From Rhodocyclaceae bacterium (GTDB lineage Bacteria; Pseudomonadota; Gammaproteobacteria; Burkholderiales; Rhodocyclaceae), in the NCBI GenBank assembly GCA_018261935.1, contig JAGTRP010000001.1, positions 280,089 through 344,088 of the forward strand: a DNA stretch of 64,000 nt. The letters are read 5' to 3'. Position 1 is the first letter of the stretch. Each line of letters opens with the position of its first letter. Below, piece after piece: positions 19,522-30,269 of this stretch. The position numbers were made by a program, and so were the translations under genes. Below the pieces are notes generated by a model that saw nothing but the letters and a program-made list of their open reading frames with translations, did not search any database and was not told the origin of the DNA.

Positions 19522-20154
19522 CTAAGGCTGCCACTCAACAAAATTCTTCAAAAGCTGCAACCCGTCGCGGGCGCTTTTCTCCGGGTGGAACTGGACGGCG
19601 AAGATATTATCCCGCCCCACCGCACAGGTAAAGGGGATGCCATATTCGGCCGTGCCGGCAGCCAACCCGGCATCCCGGGGCTCGACGCAGTAGCTGTGCA
19701 CGAAGTAGAAACGGGCGCCGTCGGCAATATCCCGCCACAGGGCGTGGGGCTTCTGGCGCACCTCGTTCCAGCCCATGTGGGGCACCTTGAGGCGCTGGCC
19801 ATCGGCCGTCACCATGCGCGCATCCGGGAAGCGCCGCACATTGCCGGGGAAGATGCCGAGGCCCGGCACATTGCCTTCCTCGCTGTGCTCGAAGAGCATC
19901 TGCAGGCCGATGCAGATGCCCATGAAAGGCTTCTCCTTCGCCGCCGCCAGGACAGCGGGGCGCAGGCCGCGGGCGTCCAGCTCCCGCATGCAGTCGGGCA
20001 TGGCGCCCTGGCCAGGGAAGACGACCCGCTCGGCGGCAGCCACCACCGCCGGATCGGCGGTCACCACCACGGGCTTGCTGCCGGCCACATGTTCGATGGC
20101 CTTCGACACGGAGCGCAGGTTGCCCATGCCGTAATCGATGACGGCGATGGTCAT
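19522..20154 (-). CDS. hisH: Imidazole glycerol phosphate synthase, glutamine amidotransferase subunit
   Basis: The 210-residue class I amidotransferase supplies ammonia to HisF. The triad is visible: the nucleophile in KPFMGICIGLQMLFE, and the His-Glu pair in AVQFHPEKS near the C-terminus. GMGNLRSVSKAIEH at the start is typical. The start overlaps the hisB stop by one base. Confidence 0.98.
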   Translation of the reverse strand: MTIAVIDYGMGNLRSVSKAIEHVAGSKPVVVTADPAVVAAAERVVFPGQGAMPDCMRELDARGLRPAVLAAAKEKPFMGICIGLQMLFEHSEEGNVPGLGIFPGNVRRFPDARMVTADGQRLKVPHMGWNEVRQKPHALWRDIADGARFYFVHSYCVEPRDAGLAAGTAEYGIPFTCAVGRDNIFAVQFHPEKSARDGLQLLKNFVEWQP

Positions 20155-20741
20155 TACAGGGTTCCCTTGGTGGAAGGCATGGCGCCCGCCATGCGGGAAT
20201 CCGGGGTCGCCGCCATGCGCAGGGCCCGGCCGAAGGCCTTGAAGACGGTCTCGGCCTGGTGGTGGGCGTTCACTCCGCGGAGGTTATCGATGTGCAGGGT
20301 CATGCCGGCATGATTCACCAGGCCCTGGAAAAATTCCCGCACCAGGTCCACGTCGAACTGGCCGATCGAGGCCCGGGTGAAGTCCACGTTGAATTCCAGA
20401 CCCGGCCGCCCGGAAAGATCGATGACCACCCGTGACAGGGCCTCGTCCAGGGGCACGTAGGCATGGCCGTAGCGGGTGAGCCCCTTCTTGTCGCCCCAGG
20501 CCTTCGCCAGGGCCTGGCCGAGGGTGATGCCGATATCCTCCACCGTGTGGTGGGCATCGATGTGGAGATCCCCCTTGGCTTCGACTTCGAGGTCGATGAG
20601 GCCATGGCGGGCGATCTGGTCAAGCATGTGGTCGAGGAAGGGCACGCCGGTGGCGAACTGGCCGCGGCCATTGCCGTCCAGGTCGAGACGCACGGTGATC
20701 TGGGTCTCCAGGGTATTGCGAGTGATTTCTGCTTGCCGCAT
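20154..20741 (-). CDS. hisB: Imidazoleglycerol-phosphate dehydratase
   Basis: The 195-residue monofunctional enzyme begins [23 protein letters not shown] and has the metal-binding duplicated motifs [61 protein letters not shown]. It lacks the phosphatase domain fused in enterics, as expected for betaproteobacteria. An upstream in-frame extension is rejected because the conserved start is the ATG at 20741. It now heads the hisBHAFIE block and is divergent from hisC. Confidence 0.97.
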   Translation of the reverse strand: MRQAEITRNTLETQITVRLDLDGNGRGQFATGVPFLDHMLDQIARHGLIDLEVEAKGDLHIDAHHTVEDIGITLGQALAKAWGDKKGLTRYGHAYVPLDEALSRVVIDLSGRPGLEFNVDFTRASIGQFDVDLVREFFQGLVNHAGMTLHIDNLRGVNAHHQAETVFKAFGRALRMAATPDSRMAGAMPSTKGTL

Positions 20742-20851
20742 GGTGCGAACAGGTTGTCGAGATGGCCGGATAATACCATTGGCCGAGGCAACCCTGGCCA
20801 CGCCGGCGCCCATGATAGAATTCCCGGTCGATTCCCCGGCCGCAAATACCG

Positions 20852-21919
20852 ATGAGCAAATTCTGGAGCCGTCTCGTTCACGGCCTGACGCCTTACGTTC
20901 CCGGCGAACAGCCCAAGCTCGCCAACCTCGTCAAGCTCAACACCAACGAAAATCCCTATCCGCCCTCTCCCCGCGTGATGGCCGCCGTGCAGGCGGAACT
21001 GGGAGAGGATGGAGCGCGGCTGCGCCTCTATCCGGACCCCAACGCCGACGGCCTCAAGGCGGCGGTGGCGCGGGAATTCGGCGTCCAGGCCAAGGAGGTG
21101 TTCGTCGGCAACGGTTCCGACGAGGTCCTGGCCCATGTCTTCCAGGCGCTCCTCAAGCACGATCAGCCCATCCTCTTTCCGGACATCACCTACAGCTTCT
21201 ATCCGGTCTATTGCGGGCTCTACGGGATCGACTACCGGGCCGTGCCCCTGGCCGAGGATTTCTCCCTGCGGGTCGAGGACTACCGCCAGCCGAACGGCGG
21301 CATCATCTTCCCCAATCCCAACGCCCCCACCGGCCGGCTGCTGTCCCTGGCGGAGATCGAGAGCCTCCTGGCCGGCAACCCGGGCTCGGTGGTAGTGATC
21401 GACGAAGCCTACGTGGACTTCGGCGGCGAAAGCGCCGTCGCTCTCGTCCATCGCTTCCCCAACCTGCTGGTGGTCCACACCTTCTCCAAGTCCCGGTCCC
21501 TGGCCGGCCTGCGGGTCGGCTTCGCGGTCGGGCACGCCGACCTGATCGAAGCCCTGGAGCGGGTGAAGAATAGCTTCAACTCCTACCCCCTGGACCGACT
21601 GGCCCTGGCCGGCGCTGTCGCCGCCCTGGAGGACCGGGAACACTTCGAACGCACCCGCCAGGCAGTGATCGCCACCCGCGAAAAGCTCACGGCGGAACTG
21701 GCGGTCCTGGGCTTCGAGGTGCTGCCTTCTGCCGCGAATTTCGTCTTCGCCCGCCATCCGCAACGGGATGCCGCCCAGCTGGCGGCCCAGCTGCGGGAGC
21801 GCTCCATCATCGTCCGCCACTTCAAGCAGCCCCGCATCGACCAATTCCTGCGCATCACCGTCGGCACCGACCAGGAATGCGCCGCTCTGACTTCGGCCCT
21901 CCATGAAATCCTCGCCTGA
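20852..21919 (+). CDS. hisC: Histidinol-phosphate aminotransferase
   Basis: The 355-residue PLP enzyme (aminotransferase class I/II) contains [24 protein letters not shown], the IDEAYVDF loop and the PLP lysine in [13 protein letters not shown] (Lys213). It converts imidazole-acetol phosphate to histidinol phosphate. Oddly, it is on the plus strand, between hisGD and hisB which are both on the minus strand. In related genomes it normally lies in line between hisD and hisB. The small downstream gene overlaps its end by 17 bases. Confidence 0.97.
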   Translation: MSKFWSRLVHGLTPYVPGEQPKLANLVKLNTNENPYPPSPRVMAAVQAELGEDGARLRLYPDPNADGLKAAVAREFGVQAKEVFVGNGSDEVLAHVFQALLKHDQPILFPDITYSFYPVYCGLYGIDYRAVPLAEDFSLRVEDYRQPNGGIIFPNPNAPTGRLLSLAEIESLLAGNPGSVVVIDEAYVDFGGESAVALVHRFPNLLVVHTFSKSRSLAGLRVGFAVGHADLIEALERVKNSFNSYPLDRLALAGAVAALEDREHFERTRQAVIATREKLTAELAVLGFEVLPSAANFVFARHPQRDAAQLAAQLRERSIIVRHFKQPRIDQFLRITVGTDQECAALTSALHEILA

Positions 21920-22136
21920 ATCCACGCAGAAAACCGTCGTCTGGAAACGCCCGGACGGCTCCACCGTCGCCTGCACCGAAAAGATCAAGGTGCTGCAGCA
22001 GAATCTCGACGAACTGCGGCAGATCGCCCAGGATGCTTTCGAGGATGCCCTGCTGATGGAGTGCGACGAGGACCAGATCCGGGCGGTTTTCCTGGAGCTC
22101 ATCCGCTCCCTGGAAAACCCGTACCAGCGGGGCTAA
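21903..22136 (+). CDS. Small conserved-looking protein of unknown function
   Basis: The 77-residue acidic protein starts inside the last codons of hisC and ends with a 4-base overlap on the chromate transporter gene that converges on it. It has no signal peptide or membrane segment and is mostly helical, with an acidic patch [22 protein letters not shown] do not recognise the family. Frame, codon use similar to hisC and the tight overlap suggest a real gene translated together with hisC. Confidence 0.65.
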   Translation: MKSSPESTQKTVVWKRPDGSTVACTEKIKVLQQNLDELRQIAQDAFEDALLMECDEDQIRAVFLELIRSLENPYQRG

Positions 22137-22654
22137 ACCGCCCCCAAGGCCCCGACGGCCGCCCCCAGGGCGATGAGCCACAGGGGGTGCAGTTTCGTCT
22201 TGAGGCTGAGGGCGACGGTAGCCGCCACCAGACCGGCGCCGGCCAGGCCGATACCGGCGGAACGGGCGATCAGGGTTGCCCCGGAGAACACCAGCCCCAC
22301 CGCCAAGGGCGCCACGCCCACCTGCACCGCCTGCTGCCAGGGAGCGCCGCGAAAACGCTCCCAGTGGCGGAAGAGAAAATAGATCACCACGCTCATGGGC
22401 AGGCACATGGCCAGGGTAGACACAAAGGCCCCGGCCAATCCCGCCACTTCCCAGCCGATGAGGGTCACCACCAGGCCATTGGGCCCCGGGGCGGCCTGGG
22501 CGATGGCGTAGAGGTGGATGAAAGTGGTCTCGTCCAGCCAGTGCTTCTCTTCCACCACCACCCGCTGCATTTCCGGCAGGAGCGCCGAAGCGCCGCCGAA
22601 GGCGACGAAGAAGAGCAACGTGAACTGCAGGAAGAGGTCAGCGAGGAGCGGCAT
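22133..22654 (-). CDS. Chromate transporter subunit (short-chain CHR), second of pair
   Basis: The 173-residue membrane protein is a single CHR domain, with LFLQFTLLFFVAFGGASALLPEMQR at the N-terminus and the family's AQAAPGPNGLVVTLIGWEVAGLAGAF motif (PGPN). Short-chain chromate transporters act as pairs of oppositely oriented subunits that together equal one long ChrA. Its start overlaps the upstream chr gene by 17 bases. Export of chromate is the family function; the true substrate of many such pairs is untested. Confidence 0.9.
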   Translation of the reverse strand: MPLLADLFLQFTLLFFVAFGGASALLPEMQRVVVEEKHWLDETTFIHLYAIAQAAPGPNGLVVTLIGWEVAGLAGAFVSTLAMCLPMSVVIYFLFRHWERFRGAPWQQAVQVGVAPLAVGLVFSGATLIARSAGIGLAGAGLVAATVALSLKTKLHPLWLIALGAAVGALGAV

Positions 22655-23207
22655 CTTGCAGGCGCCAGTAGGCGATGCCGGCGGAGAGCGCCAGGAGGCC
22701 CACCATCACCGCCGGCATGGGCCAGCGCAGGAGGGCGATGGCCACGAAGACGAGGCCGGCGAAGGGCAGCAGGAAAGGCTTTTCCCGGACCGCGACACCC
22801 ATGCGGATGGCGGTGGCGAAGAGCAGCCCGCAGCCGACGGCGGCGATGCCCCGGAGCATGCCCTGCACCACCGGCAGGCTGCCGTAGTGGTCATAGAGCA
22901 GGGCGAGGGCCAGGGCGATGACGATTGGCCCCGCCAAAAGGCCGGCCACCGCCGCCACCGAACCGGCAACGCCGCGATAGCGGGCGCCCACCACCACCGA
23001 CAGGTTGATGACGTTGGGCCCCGGCAGGAACTGGCAGAGCCCCAGGAGGGTATTGAATTCCTCCGCCGACAACCAGCGGCGCTCGTCCACCAGGAGGCGC
23101 CGGGCAAAGGGCAGGACGCCGCCGAAGCCCGACAGGCCGATGCTGGAAAAACCCAGAAACAGCGCCTTCAGGCCGATGGACGCCTGAGGCGCCGTTTCTG
23201 CCGCCAT
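22638..23207 (-). CDS. Chromate transporter subunit (short-chain CHR), first of pair
   Basis: The 189-residue CHR-domain membrane protein shows FSSIGLSGFGGVLPFARRLLV and CQFLPGPNVINLSVVVGARYRG, the counterpart motifs of its downstream partner. The ATG overlaps the hisD stop as TGATG, so translation should be coupled to hisD. No chrB regulator or other chromate gene is nearby. That makes its membership in a histidine operon unusual and suggests insertion behind hisD. Confidence 0.9.
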   Translation of the reverse strand: MAAETAPQASIGLKALFLGFSSIGLSGFGGVLPFARRLLVDERRWLSAEEFNTLLGLCQFLPGPNVINLSVVVGARYRGVAGSVAAVAGLLAGPIVIALALALLYDHYGSLPVVQGMLRGIAAVGCGLLFATAIRMGVAVREKPFLLPFAGLVFVAIALLRWPMPAVMVGLLALSAGIAYWRLQDAAPR

Positions 23208-24508
23208 CAGTCTTCCAGCCGGTACTCGGCCGACTTGGCGTGGGCCGGCAGGCCTTCGCCGTGGGCCAGGACCGAAGCGATGCAGCCCAGCTTCTGGGCG
23301 CCTGCCTTCGACACCTTGATGAGGCTGGTGCGCTTCTGGAAGTCGTACACCCCCAGGGGCGAGGAGAAGCGGGCGCTGCCGGAGGTGGGCAGGACGTGGT
23401 TTGGCCCGGCACAGTAGTCACCCAGGGATTCGGAGGTGTAGTGGCCGATGAAGATGGCCCCGGCATGGTGAATCTTTTCCACCCAGGGGTCCGGGTCGGC
23501 CAGGGACAGTTCCAGGTGCTCCGGCGCCACCCGGTTGGCGATGGCGCAGGCTTCCTCCAGGTCGCGCACCCGGATGAAGGCACCGCGATTGGAGAGGGAT
23601 TCGCGGATCACAGCCTGGCGCGGCATGGTCGGCAGCAGTTTCTCGATGCTGGCCTGGACCCGGTCGATGAAGGCAGCGTCGGTGCAGATGAGGATGGACT
23701 GGGCCAGTTCGTCGTGCTCGGCCTGGGAGAAGAGGTCCATGGCCACCCAGTCGGGGTCGCTGCTGCCGTCGGCCACCACCAGGATTTCCGAGGGCCCGGC
23801 GACCATGTCGATGCCGACGATACCGAAGACCCGGCGCTTGGCGCAGGCGACATAGGCATTGCCGGGACCGACGATCTTGTCCACCTGGGGCACGGTGTCC
23901 GTGCCGTAGGCCAGGGCCGCCACGGCCTGGGAGCCGCCGATGGTGAAGACCCGGTCCACGCCGGCCAGGCAGGCGGCGGCCAGCACCAGGGCATTCCTCT
24001 CGCCCCCCGGGGTGGGCACCACCATGATCAGTTCCTTGACCCCGGCCACCTTGGCCGGGATGGCGTTCATCAGCACCGACGAGGGATAGGACGCCTTGCC
24101 GCCAGGAACGTAGAGGCCGACCCGGTCCAGGGGGGTAATCATCTGGCCGAGAAGGGTGCCGTCGGCTTCCGTATAGCTCCAGCCTTCCATCTTCTGACGC
24201 TCATGGTAGGCGCGGATGCGGGCGGCGGCGGCTTCCAGGGCCTGGCGCTGCTCGGCGGGGAGACCATCCAGGGCGGCCTGGAGGACCGACCTGGAAAGCT
24301 CCAGGTCGGCTATGCCGCCCACCGTCAGACGGTCGAAGCGATTGGTGTATTCCACTACCGCCGCGTCGCCCCGGGCCTTCACGTCGGCCAGAATGGTTGC
24401 GACGGTGCGCTCGATGTTTTCGTCCTGGGCAGCCTCGAAGGCGAGAAGGGCGTCGAGGCGCGCCGTGAAATCGGCATCACTGGTGGAAAGGCGTTTGACA
24501 GCGACCAT
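23207..24508 (-). CDS. hisD: Histidinol dehydrogenase
   Basis: The 433-residue zinc enzyme oxidises histidinol to histidine in two NAD-dependent steps. It shows [24 protein letters not shown], the signature [30 protein letters not shown] with its zinc and catalytic ligands, and [20 protein letters not shown]. The ATG at 24508 is preferred over the longer open frame that runs back into hisG. It starts 3 bases after hisG and is coupled to the chr pair. Confidence 0.97.
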   Translation of the reverse strand: MVAVKRLSTSDADFTARLDALLAFEAAQDENIERTVATILADVKARGDAAVVEYTNRFDRLTVGGIADLELSRSVLQAALDGLPAEQRQALEAAAARIRAYHERQKMEGWSYTEADGTLLGQMITPLDRVGLYVPGGKASYPSSVLMNAIPAKVAGVKELIMVVPTPGGERNALVLAAACLAGVDRVFTIGGSQAVAALAYGTDTVPQVDKIVGPGNAYVACAKRRVFGIVGIDMVAGPSEILVVADGSSDPDWVAMDLFSQAEHDELAQSILICTDAAFIDRVQASIEKLLPTMPRQAVIRESLSNRGAFIRVRDLEEACAIANRVAPEHLELSLADPDPWVEKIHHAGAIFIGHYTSESLGDYCAGPNHVLPTSGSARFSSPLGVYDFQKRTSLIKVSKAGAQKLGCIASVLAHGEGLPAHAKSAEYRLED

Positions 24509-24510
24509 GG

Positions 24511-25155
24511 TTACTCCCCGACCACCTGGGCAAAGGCGTCGATAATGGGTTGCAGGGTTTCCCGTTTGACCTTGAGGGAAGCCTGGTTGACCACCAGGCG
24601 GCTGGAAATGGGCATGATGTCCTCCACCGCCACCAGGTTGTTGGCCTTCAGGGTGCCGCCGGTGGACACCAGGTCCACGATGGCGTCGGCCAGGCCGGCC
24701 AGGGGGGCCAGTTCCATGGAGCCGTAGAGCTTGATGAGATCCACGTGCACGCCCTTGGCCGCGAAGTGCTCCCGGGCCGTCTTGATATATTTGCTGGCCA
24801 CCTTGAGCCGCGCCCCCTGGCGCACCGCCTTGTCGTAGTCGAAGCCGGCCGGGACTGCGACCATCATGCGGCACTTGGCGATCTTGAGGTCCAGGGGAGC
24901 GTAGAGCCCTTCCCCGCCGTGCTCGATGAGGACATCCTTGCCGGCCACGCCGAGATCGGCGGCGCCGTACTGGACATAGGTCGGCACGTCGGTGGCGCGG
25001 ACGATGACCACCCGCACCTCCGGCTGGTTGGTCTCGATGATGAGCTTTCTGGAAGTCTCCGGATTCTCGTTCGGGACGATGCCGGCCGCCGCCAGGAGGG
25101 GCAGGGTTTCGTCGAAGATGCGGCCCTTGGAGAGGGCGATGGTGATGGTGGTCAC
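24511..25155 (-). CDS. hisG: ATP phosphoribosyltransferase, short form
   Basis: The 214-residue HisG catalyses the first, committed step of histidine synthesis. It has [42 protein letters not shown] and [17 protein letters not shown]. The length marks the short form, which lacks the C-terminal regulatory domain and needs HisZ for activity and feedback control by histidine. hisZ is not in the window. It is divergent from the DUF808 gene across 187 bases that should carry the promoter of hisGD-chr. No histidine leader peptide was found there. Confidence 0.97.
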   Translation of the reverse strand: MTTITIALSKGRIFDETLPLLAAAGIVPNENPETSRKLIIETNQPEVRVVIVRATDVPTYVQYGAADLGVAGKDVLIEHGGEGLYAPLDLKIAKCRMMVAVPAGFDYDKAVRQGARLKVASKYIKTAREHFAAKGVHVDLIKLYGSMELAPLAGLADAIVDLVSTGGTLKANNLVAVEDIMPISSRLVVNQASLKVKRETLQPIIDAFAQVVGE

Positions 25156-25342
25156 GGGGTTACGCCTGGAAACAAAGGCAGCATTTTACCGCAAGGGCGG
25201 GGGATGGCCCCAGGTTCGCCCCCTCCGGGCAGCGCTTTATCGGCGCCACATCCCTCCCCGCCTGTCTTCCAGCGGGGGGCGCAAGCTAGAATGCATGTTT
25301 TGTGCGGCCGGCGGGCCGCGCCTGCTCACACAAGGAACCCCA

Positions 25343-26296
25343 ATGGCCGCATCGAGCCTCCTCGCCCTGATCGACGACATCGCCACCATCCTGGACGATG
25401 TGGCGCTCCTCACCAAGGTCGCGTCCCAGAAGACGGCCGGCGTCCTGGGGGATGACCTCGCCCTGAACGCCCAGCAGGTGGCCGGTGTGCGGGCGGAGCG
25501 GGAATTGCCGGTGGTCTGGGCGGTGGCCAAGGGCTCGTTCCGAAACAAGGCCATCCTGGTGCCGGCCGCCCTGGCCATCAGCGCCGTCGCCCCCTGGGCG
25601 GTCATACCGCTGCTAATGGTGGGCGGGGCGTTTCTTTGCTACGAAGGCTTCGAGAAGCTCGCCCACAAGTTCCTGCACAACCCGGCGGAAGAAGGAGCCC
25701 ACGAGGCCGAACTGATGCAGGCCCTGGCCGACCCCGCGGTGGACCTGATGGCTCTGGAAAGGGACAAGATTCAGGGGGCGGTGCGCACCGACTTCATTCT
25801 TTCGGCGGAAATCATCGCCATCACCCTGGGCACGGTGGCAGGCGCCGCCTTCATGACCCAGGTGGCCGTCCTCACCGGCGTAGCCATTATCATGACCATC
25901 GGGGTCTATGGCCTGGTGGGGGGCATCGTCAAGTTGGACGACGCCGGGCTCTACCTCAGCCAGCGCTCCGGCGACGGGGCTTTCGCCCGGCTGCAGCGGC
26001 GCTTCGGCAGCGCCATCCTCAAGGCGGCCCCCTGGCTCATGAAAGGCTTGTCGGTGGCCGGCACGGCGGCCATGTTCCTGGTGGGTGGCGGCATCCTGAC
26101 CCACGGCATCCCGGTGGCGCACCACTGGATCGAAGGCGTTGGCCAGGGCGTAGCCACCCTACCCGGCGTCGGCGGCCTGCTGGGGGGGACGACCACCGCC
26201 CTGATCAACGGATTGGCCGGCGTCCTGGCCGGCGCCCTGGTGCTGACCGGAGTCAGCGGAGTTCAGCGGCTGTTTTCCAGGAACCGGGGAAGATAG
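25343..26296 (+). CDS. DUF808 family membrane protein (YedI-like)
   Basis: The 317-residue protein matches DUF808/YedI: MAASSLLALIDDIATILDDVALLTKVASQKTAGVLGDDLALNA at the start, then several membrane helices and a conserved FEKLAHKF region. Function of the family is unknown. The frame is open far upstream into hisG, but that part is antisense noise, and AAGGAACCCCA before the ATG at 25343 fits a ribosome site. It is inserted on the opposite strand between murA and hisG, genes that are adjacent and collinear in many relatives. Confidence 0.9.
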   Translation: MAASSLLALIDDIATILDDVALLTKVASQKTAGVLGDDLALNAQQVAGVRAERELPVVWAVAKGSFRNKAILVPAALAISAVAPWAVIPLLMVGGAFLCYEGFEKLAHKFLHNPAEEGAHEAELMQALADPAVDLMALERDKIQGAVRTDFILSAEIIAITLGTVAGAAFMTQVAVLTGVAIIMTIGVYGLVGGIVKLDDAGLYLSQRSGDGAFARLQRRFGSAILKAAPWLMKGLSVAGTAAMFLVGGGILTHGIPVAHHWIEGVGQGVATLPGVGGLLGGTTTALINGLAGVLAGALVLTGVSGVQRLFSRNRGR

Positions 26297-26300
26297 CCTT

Positions 26301-26320
26301 CGCCGGCCCTGAACCCGGCG
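26301..26320. terminator. Weak hairpin between the converging DUF808 gene and murA
   Basis: A 6-bp GC stem (26301-26306 with 26315-26320) lies in the 25-base gap between two converging stop codons. There is no clear T run on either side, so termination here is only a possibility. Confidence 0.3.
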
Positions 26321-26321
26321 T

Positions 26322-27813
<1,492 letters not shown>

Positions 27814-27823
27814 GTTGGGACTC

Positions 27824-28606
27824 TTAATGTCTGAGTTTCCAGCCTCGCTTGAGGAGGCCGAGGGTAAAAAGCGAAACGGCGGCAAAACAACCGACGACCA
27901 CGGCGAGGCTCACCAGGGGAGACACATCCGAAACGCCGAAGAAGCCGTAGCGGAAGCCGTCGATCATGTAGAAAACAGGATTGTAATGCGACAAGCCCTG
28001 CCAGAAGGGCGGCAGCGAATGAATGGAGTAGAACACCCCGGAAAGCATGGTCAGGGGCATCACCAGGAAATTCTGGAAAGCCGCCAACTGGTCGAACTTC
28101 TCGGCCCAGATTCCGGCAATGACCCCGAGGGTAGCGAGGATGCCGCCGCCGAAGAGGGCAAAGGCCAGGATCCACCCGGGAGCCTCGACCCGTAGCGGCG
28201 CGAACCAGGCGGTTACCGCCAGCACGCAGACGCCGACCGCCAGGCCGCGCACTACCGCCGCCAGGACATAGGCCAGGAAGAAGGCGGTATGGGAAATCGG
28301 GGGGAGCAGGACGAAGACGATGGACCCCGTCACCTTGGATTGGATAAGGCTGGAAGACGAATTGGCGAAGGCATTTTGCAGAACCTGCATCATGACCAGG
28401 CCGGGGATCAGGAAGGCCGTATAGACGACCCCGTGCACCTGGACCCGGCCTTCCAGCACATGGGAGAAGATGAGGAGGTAAAGGAGCGCCGTCAGCACCG
28501 GCGCCGCGATGGTCTGGAAACCGACTTTCCAGAAGCGCAGCACCTCCTTGGAGAAGAGGGTCCAGAAGCCGATGAGTTGCCTGGCTGGGGCCCGAGCCAT
28601 GGTCAT
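27824..28606 (-). CDS. ABC-2 type transporter permease (YadH-like)
   Basis: The 260-residue protein has six membrane helices and the ABC-2 membrane domain, including TALLYLLIFSHVLEG, PGLVMMQVLQNAFANSSSSLIQSK and MLSGVFYSIHSLPPFWQGLSHYNPVFYMIDGFRYG. It pairs with the ATPase whose stop overlaps its start (ATGA). The location between mlaB and ibaG is common in betaproteobacteria. The exported substrate is unknown. E. coli YadGH is the closest functional analogue. Confidence 0.92.
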   Translation of the reverse strand: MTMARAPARQLIGFWTLFSKEVLRFWKVGFQTIAAPVLTALLYLLIFSHVLEGRVQVHGVVYTAFLIPGLVMMQVLQNAFANSSSSLIQSKVTGSIVFVLLPPISHTAFFLAYVLAAVVRGLAVGVCVLAVTAWFAPLRVEAPGWILAFALFGGGILATLGVIAGIWAEKFDQLAAFQNFLVMPLTMLSGVFYSIHSLPPFWQGLSHYNPVFYMIDGFRYGFFGVSDVSPLVSLAVVVGCFAAVSLFTLGLLKRGWKLRH

Positions 28607-29322
28607 CCCCGCATCACCCGCACGAAGACATCCTCCAGGGAATCGCCCGCATGGCGGGCCATGAGATTGGCCGTGGTGTCCAGGGCCACCAGCTTCCCCT
28701 GCTTCAGGAGGGCGATCCGGCCGCACAGGGCCTCGGCCTCCTCCAGATAGTGGGTGGTGAGGATGATGGTGTGGCCCTCGCCGTTCAGGCGCCGGACGAA
28801 ATGCCACAGCCCCTGCCGCAACTCGACGTCGACGCCGGCCGTAGGCTCGTCGAGGACGATCACCGGCGGCTTGTGCACCAGGGCCTGGGCCACCAGCACC
28901 CGCCGCTTCATGCCGCCCGAGAGGCGGCGCATGTTGGTGTCCGCCTTGTCGGTCAGATCCAGATTGGCCAGGATTTCATCGATCCAGTCGTCGTTCCGGC
29001 GCAGCCCGAAGTAACCCGACTGGATGCGCAGGGTTTCGCGGACGGTGAAGAAGGGGTCGAAGACCAGTTCCTGGGGAACGATCCCGAGGCGCCGGCGGGC
29101 TTCCCGGTAATCGGTGACGACGTCGTGGCCCAGCACCGACAGCGTCCCGGAATCCGGCCGCACCAGGCCGGCCAGGCAGGAGATCAGGGTTGTCTTGCCG
29201 GCGCCGTTGGGGCCGAGGAGGCCGAAGAATTCACCTTCCTCGATCGCCAGGGAAACCCCGGCCAGCGCCCGCAGGGCCCCGAAATGCTTGACAACATCGA
29301 CGATGGAGACTGCAACAGCCAT
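28603..29322 (-). CDS. ABC transporter ATP-binding protein (YadG-like)
   Basis: The 239-residue ATPase has the Walker A GPNGAGKT (37-44), the signature LSGGMKRRVLVAQAL, Walker B VIVLDEPTAGVD and the switch histidine in ILTTHYLEEAE. It powers the ABC-2 permease encoded immediately downstream. It starts 20 bases after mlaB, in the same long transcription unit. Confidence 0.94.
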   Translation of the reverse strand: MAVAVSIVDVVKHFGALRALAGVSLAIEEGEFFGLLGPNGAGKTTLISCLAGLVRPDSGTLSVLGHDVVTDYREARRRLGIVPQELVFDPFFTVRETLRIQSGYFGLRRNDDWIDEILANLDLTDKADTNMRRLSGGMKRRVLVAQALVHKPPVIVLDEPTAGVDVELRQGLWHFVRRLNGEGHTIILTTHYLEEAEALCGRIALLKQGKLVALDTTANLMARHAGDSLEDVFVRVMRG

Positions 29323-29342
29323 GCGGGCGAGACCCAGTCGCC

Positions 29343-29624
29343 CTAGGCGACGGACAGCAGTTCGGCGACGCCGTAAAGATCGGCGAGGGAACGGACGCCA
29401 ACCGGCAGGTTGGCAAAAACAATGCTCGATCCGCGCGCCTCGGCGGTGCGCAGCCAGCCCAGCATGACCGCCAGGGCGGAGGAATCGGCCTCGGCGACCG
29501 CCCCGAGATCAATGACCTCGCCCCCCTGCCCCAAAGCGGAGCGGCCTGCTTCCAGCAGGCCGCGGGCATTGGCCATCACCATCGGCACGGTGACGCGCAA
29601 ACGGCCGTCCTCCCTTTCGATCAT
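29343..29624 (-). CDS. mlaB: STAS-domain protein MlaB
   Basis: The 93-residue STAS domain protein (DLGAVAEADSSALAVMLGWLRTAEARG) corresponds to MlaB, the cytoplasmic partner that binds MlaF and sets activity of the MlaFEDB lipid transporter. The conserved serine pair after the Asp is typical of the STAS phospho-loop region. It overlaps mlaC by 4 bases. Confidence 0.9.
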   Translation of the reverse strand: MIEREDGRLRVTVPMVMANARGLLEAGRSALGQGGEVIDLGAVAEADSSALAVMLGWLRTAEARGSSIVFANLPVGVRSLADLYGVAELLSVA

Positions 29625-30247
29625 TTCTTCTCCACCTTGGTGGGAGGATTGGCTTCCAGGGACTTGTTCTTGTTGGCGATGGACTGGATCAACCCTTCGA
29701 TACCGCCACTGCGCACTTCCTGGGCGAAGGTCTCCCGATAATTGGTCACTAGGCTGATGCCGGCAACGGTCACGTCATAGACCTTCCAGTCGTCATCCAC
29801 TTTCTCCAGGCTATAGTCGAGCTGGACGGGCTTGTTGCCGGGTTGCACGACCTCGGTGCGTACCAGGACGTCGGTATCGCCGGGATTCATCTTGAACGGC
29901 TTGTAGCGGATGGTCTGATCCCGATAGGAGGTCAGGGCATTGGAATAGGTGCGCACCAGCAGGGTCTTGAATTCCTGCATCAGCTGCTGTTGCTGCTGGG
30001 GGCTGGCCCGCCGCCAGTCCTTGCCCACCGCCAGGGCGGTCATGTGCCGGAAGTTGAAATGGGGAAGCACCTTGGCATCCACCAATTCCAGGACCCTGTT
30101 CGGATTGCCGCTCTGAATCGCCTTATCCTTGCGGACGATATCCAGCACTTCCTCGCTCACCCGTTTGACCATGACATCGGGCGCCTCCTCAGCCCACACC
30201 GAGGCGGCAACCAGGCAGGTAAACAAAAACGCGAATAGTTTTTTCAT
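29621..30247 (-). CDS. mlaC: Periplasmic phospholipid-binding protein MlaC
   Basis: The 208-residue protein has a signal peptide MKKLFAFLFTCLVAASVWA with cleavage before EEAPD, and the Ttg2D/MlaC domain (HFNFRHMTALAVGKDWRRASPQQQQ). MlaC ferries phospholipids between the outer-membrane MlaA-porin complex and the inner-membrane MlaFEDB complex. Start is the ATG at 30247 giving the full signal peptide; the longer frame is antisense noise from mlaA. Confidence 0.96.
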   Translation of the reverse strand: MKKLFAFLFTCLVAASVWAEEAPDVMVKRVSEEVLDIVRKDKAIQSGNPNRVLELVDAKVLPHFNFRHMTALAVGKDWRRASPQQQQQLMQEFKTLLVRTYSNALTSYRDQTIRYKPFKMNPGDTDVLVRTEVVQPGNKPVQLDYSLEKVDDDWKVYDVTVAGISLVTNYRETFAQEVRSGGIEGLIQSIANKNKSLEANPPTKVEKK

Positions 30248-30269
30248 ACTGTTCCGGGGATTCAAGTTA

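Noticed and set aside
20315..22102. Minus-strand open frame of 595 codons opposite hisC
   Set aside because: The frame covers hisC on the other strand and the last part of hisB out of frame; no family resemblance.
25156..25342. Histidine leader peptide or attenuator upstream of hisG
   Set aside because: No short frame with a run of histidine codons and no alternative hairpins were recognised in the gap.
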